A stretch of 5,456 nt of DNA from Deltaproteobacteria bacterium (GTDB lineage Bacteria; Desulfobacterota; Dissulfuribacteria; Dissulfuribacterales; UBA3076). Shown piece by piece: positions 1-5,456 of this stretch. The stretch lies in the NCBI GenBank assembly GCA_013138705.1, contig WTCF01000090.1, positions 1-5,456 of the forward strand, given 5' to 3'. The notes beneath the pieces are model-generated. The model saw only the letters and a program-made list of their open reading frames with translations. It searched no databases and was not told where the DNA came from. A program made the position numbers and the translations under genes. Each line of letters starts with the position of its first letter. Positions within the stretch are counted from its first letter, which is position 1.

Positions 1-2
1 CC

Positions 3-731
3 ATGAGTGAGTCCATATACTGTGGTCAGTGTCACGGCGAAGGACCGAATTTTGAGCTGGATCAACCTTCTCAGTGTGCCACGTTGTATGGCACCTATCT
101 TTTCACTTATATTCCCGAAGGTGGGCACGATAGCTGTCAGGAATGCCATATGGCCAAATCCGGTCTGGGCCACGACATGCAAGCCTACCGGGACGAGACC
201 ATGATCAAGATGGCCCTGGATATCGAGGTTGATGCTATGGCCCACTTCTGGCGTAAGAACAAGGCCGAAGGCATCATCCCGCTTGGCGTGGTCAAAGTGG
301 AGATGTTCAATAAGTGCGGGCACGCCATACCGGATGGGTGACCTACTCCCAACCGGCTGGTCCTGGATGTGACCGCGAAGACAATGGATGGGAAAGAAGT
401 CTATAATGATCAGGTTATCTACATGCCTTACCCCGGACGTTTTGGCAGAGGGGCAGAGATGGGAAGAGGGCCCTATGAGAAGTGCGGCTTGCTCAGAGAC
501 ACCTGCCTGCCACCTCTAAAGATGACAAAGGCGGTCTTCGAGATACCGTTCCCATATGCTGATGTAGAAAAAGACGGTAAGAAGACCAGGGAACTCACTG
601 TAGATGAGCTTATGGTGGAAATCAAACTGTGGTATGTGCCCTTTGGCAATTCTGAGGATGATTGGAATGTTTTGTTCTTCAGTGAGGAAAAGAAGATAAA
701 CCTCAAGACCGAGTGGGTCTGGAGGAACTAG
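3..731 (+). CDS. Multiheme cytochrome c, 3' part, with in-frame TGA (candidate selenoprotein)
   Basis: Periplasmic or outer-surface electron-transfer protein, 5' truncated by the window edge. The ATG at 3 is probably internal, because a c-type cytochrome needs an export signal and none is present. Counting from that Met, two CxxCH heme-attachment motifs are visible, CGQCH at residues 7-11 and CQECH at 45-49. H42, H57, H81 and H107 are possible axial ligands. Residues 1-112 run to an in-frame TGA (339-341). The same frame then continues open for another 129 codons to TAG at 729-731. The downstream half has no heme motif and resembles the C-terminal beta-rich domain of this cytochrome family (PTPNRLVLDVTA, a GRGPYEKCGLL stretch, VEIKLWYVPFG). 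A conventional caller would report two pieces, 3-341 and about 369-731, but the second has no credible start or ribosome binding site. I treat them as one gene, with Sec at residue 113 as the leading hypothesis. A pseudogene or base error is the alternative. The substrate or partner cannot be told from the sequence. Confidence 0.72.
339..341 (+). other. In-frame TGA, candidate selenocysteine codon
   Basis: This is the only stop in an otherwise open 243-codon frame. It falls between GHAIPDG and PTPNRLVLDVTA, and both sides read as one continuous cytochrome domain with no frame change and no missing residues. A Cys or Sec at this spot is chemically reasonable because it follows a probable heme-ligand His (H107) by six residues. 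Selenocysteine insertion also needs a SECIS element just downstream (see 353-377) and selA, selB, selC and selD elsewhere in the genome, which cannot be seen here. Confidence 0.6.
353..377 (+). promoter_or_regulatory. Candidate bacterial SECIS hairpin
   Basis: Two alternative short hairpins lie where a bacterial SECIS would be expected. In one, GGTC at 359-362 pairs with GACC at 371-374, extended by a T358-G375 wobble. It closes an 8-nt loop (363-370) containing GG at 365-366, with 23 nt between the TGA and the first of these Gs. In the other, ACC at 352-354 pairs with GGT at 359-361 around a GGCT loop. That places G at the loop start but only 13 nt after the TGA. Bacterial SECIS elements usually have a G within the first two apical-loop bases at roughly 16-37 nt after the UGA. 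Each hairpin meets one rule but not both, so support is suggestive only. Confidence 0.3.
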
Positions 732-732
732 A

Positions 733-750
733 CCTGTAAGCGTTTACAGG
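733..750. terminator. Small hairpin in the convergent intergenic gap
   Basis: CCTGTAA (733-739) pairs perfectly with TTACAGG (744-750) around the 4-nt loop GCGT. It starts one base after the cytochrome stop codon and lies just before a stronger hairpin. It may help terminate the cytochrome transcript or protect its 3' end. No T-run follows directly. Confidence 0.45.
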
Positions 751-754
751 ATAC

Positions 755-783
755 ATGCAGGCCGGCTCCTTGCCGGCCTGCAT
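755..783. terminator. Strong bidirectional terminator hairpin
   Basis: A perfect 12-bp stem, ATGCAGGCCGGC (755-766) with GCCGGCCTGCAT (772-783), surrounds the loop TCCTT. It lies between the convergent cytochrome (stop at 731) and kinase (stop at 790-792), so it can act on transcripts from both sides. On the plus strand a T-rich stretch (TTTAGTTTT, 789-797) follows a few bases later rather than immediately. Rho-independent termination is therefore likely but not textbook. Confidence 0.7.
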
Positions 784-789
784 ATCCAT

Positions 790-2397
790 TTAGTTTTCAA
801 CGCCCTTCATACGTTTAGGAAGATGCAGAGTAAAGGTAGAGCCCTTGCCCTGTTCAGAATCCACTGTAATATCACCATTCCATTCATGAACGAGCCTATG
901 GACTATTGCCAGGCCTAATCCTGTTCCATCCGGCCGGGTGGTGAAGAAAGGATTGAACACCTTTGAAAGATCCTCAGGCCTTATGCCGGTTCCGTTGTCT
1001 GAGATTTTAAGAACCATGTGATCTCCCCCTTCTGTTGTTCCATTGATTGATATTTTTCCGTCTTCATGCGGTAGGGCCTGATAGGCATTCAGCAGGAGGT
1101 TCAGAAGGGCCTGTTTGAATTGAGACGGGTCTACTTCAAATTCGAGATTGGCCGGGACGTCTGTTTTGACATCGGCTTGGGGGAGTTTTTTTCTTTGTTT
1201 CATCAGGGAAAGAACGGACTCAATTTCTTCCAGTAAAGATATGTTTTGAATCCTTTTTCCCTCTGGTTTGGCATAGAGAAGAAAAGACCTTGTAAGATCA
1301 TTCAGACGGTCGCTCTCTTTACTGATGATCTGCAGCAGTCTTCTTTCTTCAGGCTGCAACAGTGCTGATTCTTCCAGAAACTGTGCTGCCCCGGAGAGGG
1401 ATGCCAAGGGGTTTCTTATCTCATGGGCGAGTCCTGCTGCCATCTCACCAATGGCGGCAAGACGGTCCATGTGCTGAAGGCGTTCTTCCCTTGCCTTTAT
1501 CTCTGTAATGTCTTGAAAAATTATTCCGTATCCAAGGTGTTGTTCTTGAGGACCTTTTAATAAAAAAGTGGATATCCCGAGGATTTTGGATGAACTGCAG
1601 GGATCTGTATAGCTCACTTCCTGCCGTTTTCCTTCTCCGCTACTCCTGAACTTCTCCAGTAGCTGTGTCACGGTTGGCCAGAGCTCCCGTATAGGCTGCC
1701 CGTATCCGTTAATAATTTTCTGTCCGAGGATCTCGATGGCCGCCTTATTAAAGAAGGTGATATTTTCTTTTTCATCTACTGTAATCAGACCTGACCGCAT
1801 ACTATCTGCAAGGTGACGACGAATTTCCTCCATACGGCGAAGATCCACCTTGGTGTCTGAAAGCCTCTTTTCTGTGTAATGAAGACGTTTTGCAAGGACA
1901 ATTCCTAAAGATGCAATGATGTTAAAGGCCGCCATGGTGATAAAGAATATGTATATGGCATCATCTAATTTGTCTCCCGGTATTTCACAGTGCCAGAAAA
2001 GGACAGCATAGCTGACGACACACAGGAAGGTTGAGACAGCGCCTTCCTTTTGACTACCAAGAATACATGCGGTGAGAATAGCAACAGGATATAAGAAGAT
2101 AAGAGGGCTTTCAGGCCCACCGGTCCAAAATACGGCAAGATTTACCAGGATGACGTCAAGAACTGTCTGGGTATAGAGGAGCCATTTATTCAGGCCCCTC
2201 TTTTTGTACCATACGATATAAACGGCAGTGAGAAGAAATGCCCCTCCCAGGATTACAGACAGCTCGGTCACTTTGCCAAAAGCATCGGCAAAATATCCGG
2301 GTAGGAGATAGGTGCTGCAGAGCAGCAGGACCAGGATAGTTAGGCGACTTGCAGTTATACAATAAAACAGGCGGCCATTTGAGTTCTTAGAGGGCAT
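790..2397 (-). CDS. pilS: PilS-like membrane sensor histidine kinase
   Basis: Inner-membrane histidine kinase of 535 aa, probable partner of the regulator just upstream. The N-terminus has about six hydrophobic segments (roughly residues 17-36, 45-63, 73-91, 97-115, 119-136 and 147-168) with little periplasmic loop, as in PilS. A short coiled linker leads to a PAS domain (about 190-300, ending in the typical DITEIKARE). The dimerisation/phosphoacceptor region follows, with H-box LAHEIRNPL and H325 as the autophosphorylated His. The ATPase domain has the N-box NLLLNA (433-438), G1 DNGTG (467-471), F-box FNPFFTT (481-487) and G2 GTGLGLA (491-497). All catalytic boxes are intact. The ATG overlaps the end of the regulator gene by 11 bp and has no clear ribosome binding site of its own, which suggests translational coupling. 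The class (NtrB/PilS type) is secure. The name PilS is inferred from membrane topology plus the PilR-like partner; no pilus gene is visible to confirm it. Confidence 0.9.
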   Translation of the reverse strand: MPSKNSNGRLFYCITASRLTILVLLLCSTYLLPGYFADAFGKVTELSVILGGAFLLTAVYIVWYKKRGLNKWLLYTQTVLDVILVNLAVFWTGGPESPLIFLYPVAILTACILGSQKEGAVSTFLCVVSYAVLFWHCEIPGDKLDDAIYIFFITMAAFNIIASLGIVLAKRLHYTEKRLSDTKVDLRRMEEIRRHLADSMRSGLITVDEKENITFFNKAAIEILGQKIINGYGQPIRELWPTVTQLLEKFRSSGEGKRQEVSYTDPCSSSKILGISTFLLKGPQEQHLGYGIIFQDITEIKAREERLQHMDRLAAIGEMAAGLAHEIRNPLASLSGAAQFLEESALLQPEERRLLQIISKESDRLNDLTRSFLLYAKPEGKRIQNISLLEEIESVLSLMKQRKKLPQADVKTDVPANLEFEVDPSQFKQALLNLLLNAYQALPHEDGKISINGTTEGGDHMVLKISDNGTGIRPEDLSKVFNPFFTTRPDGTGLGLAIVHRLVHEWNGDITVDSEQGKGSTFTLHLPKRMKGVEN

Positions 2398-3817
2398 ACT
2401 TTGACAGACGATATCTAAAGGACCTGAAGTTAAGGCCGAGGATGCCGGCAGCTTCGGTCTTTACCCCGTTTGCCCTCTCAAGCGCCTTTTTTAGGAGAGT
2501 TTTTTCTATATGGCTTAGGAACTGCTCAAGGTCTAAACCTTCAGGCCCCAGGTAAGGTTCGTAAGAAAAGGGGCTGGATTCGGCGGTTTTTTGCTGCTTG
2601 AACTCAGCCAGAGACAGGCTTTCAGGAAGCAGAAGATTTGAGGTGGCAAGGGCCACACTCCTTTCGATGATATTTTCCAGTTCTCTCACGTTTCCAGGGA
2701 ACGAGTATTTCTGCAATGCCTCCATGGCAAAGCTGGATATGCCCTGTACAGCCTTATTTTGTTCTTTGGAATACTTGTCCAGAAAGTACTGGACCATGAG
2801 GGGAATGTCTTCAGGACGTTCTCTTAATGGTGGCATATGAATTTGAATCACGTTCAGTCTGTAGTACAGGTCTTCCCTGAATCGCTCGGCTATTACCTCC
2901 TTTTCCAGGTCACGGTTGGTGGCTGCCAATATTCTCATATCTACCTTGATCTCTTTGGTGTCGCCAAGAGATGTAAATGACTTCTGTTGCACGACTCTCA
3001 ACAGTTTGACCTGGAGGGTCATGGGCAGTTCTCCGATTTCATCAAGAAAGATGGTGCCTTGACTGGCTATGGCAAAGAGACCTTGTTTTTCACGATCAGC
3101 ACCGGTAAAGGCCCCTCTTTTGTGGCCAAACAGCTCGCTTTCAAGGAGATTCTCCGGGATGCCTCCGCAGTTAATAACTACAAAGGGCTTGTTCTTGCGG
3201 ACTCCAAGGTTATGAATGGCTCGTGCAGCAAGCTCTTTCCCTGTGCCACTTTCACCGGATATGAGCACACTGGAAGGACTGGATGCTATCCTGGGTATTA
3301 ATTGGAATATTTTGAGCATGACCGGGCTTTTGGTCAACATATTGTCAAGCCTATAAATCTTGTCAGCAGTATCTCTGATCAAGGACTGGGCTTTTGGTCT
3401 TGTTTCAAGGGCTTTTCCCACAACCTCCCTGATTTCTTCTATCCGAAAGGGCTTGGTAAGATAGTCCCAGGCCCCCTCTTTCATTGCCGCCATTGCGGTA
3501 TCCAAGGAGGCAAAGGCAGTAATCAGTATTACAGGGACATCTGCGTGCTTAGTCTTGATTTTTTTCAGTAAAGTCATCCCATCTATGCCCGGCATCTTCA
3601 CATCACTTATGACCAGAGATACATTTCCCCTATCCATGAGTCGAAGGGCCTTTTCCCCACTGGGCGCGGAGCATACACTGTAGCCTTCCTTGGCAAGGAG
3701 TATCTCCAGAAATTCTCTGAGGCTTTGGTCGTCATCAACTATCAGGATTTTGGGTCTAGTAGCACTTGGGCTATCCGTCGCCTCTGTGAAGAGATCTTCA
3801 GAGTGCATAGAACTCAT
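2387..3817 (-). CDS. pilR: PilR-like sigma-54-dependent response regulator
   Basis: NtrC-family transcription activator of 476 aa. The receiver domain spans about residues 22-137, with acidic pocket D28/D29, phosphoacceptor D72 (ISDVKMPGIDG), T100 and K122. The AAA+ domain spans about 160-390: Walker A GESGTGKE (188-195), the sigma-54 contact loop GAFTGA (235-240), Walker B TIFLDE (255-260), arginine-finger region FREDLYYRLN and sensor II FPGNVREL. The C-terminal Fis-type helix-turn-helix (about the last 45 residues) ends in LNFRSFRYRLSKYAL, which closely resembles PilR tails. All parts needed for phosphorylation-controlled sigma-54 activation are present. The frame stays open upstream to 4027, but the start at 3817 (ATG, MSSMHSEDL) is chosen. 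It has GGAGG seven bases before it, the receiver domain begins shortly after, and the longer version would overlap pyrC with unlikely protein sequence. PilR is the best name; another NtrC-type regulator is possible because its targets are not in view. Confidence 0.9.
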   Translation of the reverse strand: MSSMHSEDLFTEATDSPSATRPKILIVDDDQSLREFLEILLAKEGYSVCSAPSGEKALRLMDRGNVSLVISDVKMPGIDGMTLLKKIKTKHADVPVILITAFASLDTAMAAMKEGAWDYLTKPFRIEEIREVVGKALETRPKAQSLIRDTADKIYRLDNMLTKSPVMLKIFQLIPRIASSPSSVLISGESGTGKELAARAIHNLGVRKNKPFVVINCGGIPENLLESELFGHKRGAFTGADREKQGLFAIASQGTIFLDEIGELPMTLQVKLLRVVQQKSFTSLGDTKEIKVDMRILAATNRDLEKEVIAERFREDLYYRLNVIQIHMPPLRERPEDIPLMVQYFLDKYSKEQNKAVQGISSFAMEALQKYSFPGNVRELENIIERSVALATSNLLLPESLSLAEFKQQKTAESSPFSYEPYLGPEGLDLEQFLSHIEKTLLKKALERANGVKTEAAGILGLNFRSFRYRLSKYAL

Positions 3818-3980
3818 ATAAATACCTCCGACGTGACCATTTACACACCTTGGCCGCCTGCTAGATGGGGGTGAACAATTGCCCTTCGCCGTACTTATCG
3901 ACAGAATTGAGAAAGATGTTGAATGTGATGGTATTACACGACACAGATCTAGTGCAGTATCAAGTGTGATCAAACCGGAT
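3818..3980 (-). other. 163-bp gap and leader between pyrC and the pilR-like gene
   Basis: Apart from the ribosome binding site near its 3' end, I see no gene, strong hairpin terminator or clear sigma-70 or sigma-54 promoter here. The lack of a strong terminator leaves read-through from pyrC possible. The length leaves room for a separate promoter and 5' leader. The regulator's frame happens to stay open across it, but the translation has no domain character. Confidence 0.4.
3825..3829 (-). promoter_or_regulatory. Ribosome binding site that sets the regulator start
   Basis: GGAGG on the minus strand lies 7 nt before the ATG at 3817. It supports this start over the upstream ATG at 4027, which would add 70 residues with no recognisable domain. 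Confidence 0.8.
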
Positions 3981-5288
3981 TCAAGGGAGCAGTCCTGTAG
4001 GGTCGAATACCGGGCGGCCGTCAACAAGAGTGAGAATGGCTTTACCTTGGAGATCTTTTCCTAGAAATGGGCTGTTGTAACTCAAGGAGTGAAGAGACTC
4101 GCGGGTTAAGGTAAAAATTACCTCCGGATCTATGATACATATATCTGCAGAATTTCCATCCTTCAGACTTCCTTCCGGCACACCCAGGATCTTGGAGGGG
4201 GAAATGGACATACATCTGATCATTTGAGACGCTGAAATATAGCCATCTCTTACGAGATTCAGCGAGAGAGGAATGGCGGTTTCAAGGCCTATGATCCCGT
4301 TTGCAGCCATTTGAAACTCGCATTCCTTTTCAAGTACGCTGTGGGGAGCGTGGTCCGTGGCGATAGCATCTATAGCGCCGTCTTTGATGCCCTCAATAAC
4401 TGCCAAGCGGTCCTCCTCGGTACGGAGGGGCGGATACATCTTGGCAAATGTGTTGTAACCAAATACTGCTTCTTCTGTGAGACTAAAATAGTGGGGCGCA
4501 GTCTCTGCGGTGACCTGTACACCCCTGCTCTTGGCCTGACGGACTATTTCAACCGAACCTTTTGTGCTTACATGGGCAATGTGGAGACGGCCCCCGGTCA
4601 ACTCAGCCAGGGCTATATCCCTGAATATGGCAATTTCTTCAGCCGCTGCAGGAATCCCCTTAAGACCTAAAATAGTAGATACCCGGCCCTCATTCATTAC
4701 ACCTCCCCTGGAGAGGTCAAGTTCCTCGGAGTGGGAAATGATAAGTGCATCAAAGTTCCGGGCATATTCAAGGGCCTGGCGCATCACTGCCGCATTTTTC
4801 ACAGGCAGGCCGTCATCTGAAAAGGCTATTGCACCGGCATTGAGGAGGTCTCCGAATTCTGTCAACTGCTCCCCTTTTTGCCCCAAGGTGATGGCTGCGA
4901 TCGGATAGACCCTTGCCCTGGCGGAACTTTGGCCCTTTTCCAGTATGAATCTGGTGATGCCTGCAGAATCATTGGCCGGTTGGGTATTGGGCATGCACGC
5001 CACTGCTGTAAAACCACCGGCAACAGCGGCAGCCGTGCCGGATTCAATAGTTTCCTTATATTCCTCTCCGGGCTCCCGCAGATGAACATGCATGTCCAAC
5101 AACCCCGGCACAAGCCATTTCCCCTTCAGGTCAAGGACCCCGGCATCTTGCGGAACGTCAAGGGATTCCCCAACAGCCGCTATGATTCCATCTCTTACCA
5201 GAAGGTCACCGGTAAAATCCCTGTTTTGGGATGGATCTATTATTCGTGCATTTGTAAATAGGTAAGTATTTACAGGTTCAGAGTTCAC
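3981..5288 (-). CDS. pyrC: Dihydroorotase (class I, multifunctional-complex type)
   Basis: Cytoplasmic zinc amidohydrolase of 435 aa that interconverts N-carbamoyl-L-aspartate and L-dihydroorotate, the third step of de novo UMP synthesis. Metal and substrate motifs are in order: DMHVHLREPG (65-74, with H67, H69 and R71), CMPNT (98-102, N101), FSDDG (156-160), ISHSE (H186), IAHVST (H239) and ATDHAPH (310-316, catalytic D312). In class I enzymes an Asp of the SDDG motif takes the place of the carbamylated Lys of class II, and it is present here. Length and motif order are typical and nothing is missing. The start is GTG at 5288, supported by GAAGG seven bases upstream; no in-frame ATG lies nearby. 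It is 10 bp downstream of the pyrB stop in the same direction, so the two are co-transcribed. Class I dihydroorotases often assemble with aspartate carbamoyltransferase, which fits this pairing; the complex itself is inference. Confidence 0.96.
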   Translation of the reverse strand: MNSEPVNTYLFTNARIIDPSQNRDFTGDLLVRDGIIAAVGESLDVPQDAGVLDLKGKWLVPGLLDMHVHLREPGEEYKETIESGTAAAVAGGFTAVACMPNTQPANDSAGITRFILEKGQSSARARVYPIAAITLGQKGEQLTEFGDLLNAGAIAFSDDGLPVKNAAVMRQALEYARNFDALIISHSEELDLSRGGVMNEGRVSTILGLKGIPAAAEEIAIFRDIALAELTGGRLHIAHVSTKGSVEIVRQAKSRGVQVTAETAPHYFSLTEEAVFGYNTFAKMYPPLRTEEDRLAVIEGIKDGAIDAIATDHAPHSVLEKECEFQMAANGIIGLETAIPLSLNLVRDGYISASQMIRCMSISPSKILGVPEGSLKDGNSADICIIDPEVIFTLTRESLHSLSYNSPFLGKDLQGKAILTLVDGRPVFDPTGLLP

Positions 5289-5295
5289 TGTTCAG

Positions 5296-5300
5296 CCTTC
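5296..5300 (-). promoter_or_regulatory. pyrC ribosome binding site overlapping the pyrB stop
   Basis: GAAGG on the minus strand shares bases with the pyrB TGA (TGAAGG) and is 7 nt before the pyrC GTG. The placement supports the non-ATG start and implies that pyrB and pyrC are translated in close succession. Confidence 0.65.
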
Positions 5301-5456
5301 AAGCCTTTGTAAGAAGCAGAGATAGCAGGGCCATTCTTATCGCCACTCCATTTGTCACCTGATCCAGGATTACGGAGTATGGCCCATCTGCCACCTCCGG
5401 TGCCATCTCTACTCCACGATTGATAGGTCCGGGGTGCATGATCAAGGCCCCTGATT
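5299..5456 (-). CDS. pyrB: Aspartate carbamoyltransferase catalytic chain, C-terminal end (partial)
   Basis: Only the last 51 codons are present; the 5' part runs off the right edge. Reading from 5454 leftwards gives [17 protein letters not shown] and then [18 protein letters not shown], ending in TGA at 5299-5301. HPGPINRG is the substrate-binding segment near the C-terminus of aspartate carbamoyltransferase. DQV.NGVA.RMA is its characteristic final helix. The enzyme joins carbamoyl phosphate and aspartate, the first committed step of pyrimidine synthesis, and feeds the product to the dihydroorotase encoded 10 bp downstream. Related carbamoyltransferases such as ArgF have a different C-terminal signature, and the pyrC neighbour settles the assignment. 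Confidence 0.94.
   Translation of the reverse strand, partial: SGALIMHPGPINRGVEMAPEVADGPYSVILDQVTNGVAIRMALLSLLLTKA

Noticed and set aside
3..341. ATG at position 3 as a true start of a 112-aa protein
   Set aside because: The protein would lack a signal peptide, which a heme c protein requires, and the ATG lies two bases from the window edge.
369..731. Separate gene starting at GTG 369
   Set aside because: No ribosome binding site precedes it, it begins in the middle of a conserved domain (LVLDVTA), and it is in the same frame as the upstream piece. It is the downstream part of the interrupted cytochrome.
2987..3571. Plus-strand ORFs opposite the regulator gene (2987-3301, 3302-3571)
   Set aside because: They are antisense to the highly conserved AAA+ and receiver domains and encode no recognisable protein; they reflect codon bias of the real gene.
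3830..3920. c-di-GMP (GEMM) riboswitch before the regulator gene
   Set aside because: The minus strand has a GGGCAA run reminiscent of such elements, but the paired conserved segments of the class, such as the GGACGCAAAGCC type, are missing and no matching fold is evident.
3818..4027. Regulator start at 4027 (546-aa version)
   Set aside because: The extra 70 residues show no receiver-domain character, overlap pyrC by 47 bp and have no advantage over the ATG at 3817 with its GGAGG.
4311..5261. Plus- and minus-strand ORFs inside pyrC
   Set aside because: All overlap an unambiguous dihydroorotase with every catalytic motif intact and show no domain signal of their own.

Overview
The window looks like a chromosomal segment of an anaerobic Desulfobacterota-type (deltaproteobacterial) bacterium. 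This rests on a periplasmic multiheme c-type cytochrome next to a sigma-54-dependent PilS/PilR-like two-component system and a pyrB-pyrC pair, with moderate GC content. The lineage is inferred from gene content only; no rRNA or tRNA gene is present to fix it.

Layout: positions 3-731 (+) hold the 3' part of a multiheme cytochrome c gene. Its upstream part, including the signal peptide, lies outside the window. The frame is interrupted by one in-frame TGA at 339-341 and otherwise runs open to a TAG at 729-731. The protein reads as one continuous family member across the TGA, with GHAIPDG before it and PTPNRLVLDVTA after it. Selenocysteine recoding is therefore the most attractive explanation, with a nonsense mutation or a base error as alternatives. 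Positions 732-789 carry two back-to-back perfect hairpins between convergent genes, a probable bidirectional terminator. Everything to the right is on the minus strand, transcribed right to left: the 3' end of pyrB (5299-5456), pyrC (3981-5288), a 163-bp gap, a PilR-like NtrC-family regulator (2387-3817) and a PilS-like membrane histidine kinase (790-2397).

The pyrB and pyrC products catalyse consecutive steps of pyrimidine synthesis: carbamoyl phosphate plus aspartate to carbamoyl aspartate, then to dihydroorotate. The kinase and regulator form a complete signalling pair. A six-helix membrane sensor with a PAS domain phosphorylates a receiver-AAA+-Fis activator whose GAFTGA loop should contact sigma-54 RNA polymerase. 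The kinase start overlaps the regulator stop by 11 bp, so the two are probably translationally coupled. No pilin or other pilus gene is visible, so the regulon is unknown.

The one feature that may be new is the putative seleno-cytochrome. The TGA sits six codons after a conserved His that is a likely heme ligand, several non-heme cysteines lie in the same protein, and SECIS-like hairpins follow the TGA. I found no mobile element, CRISPR array, tRNA or rRNA.
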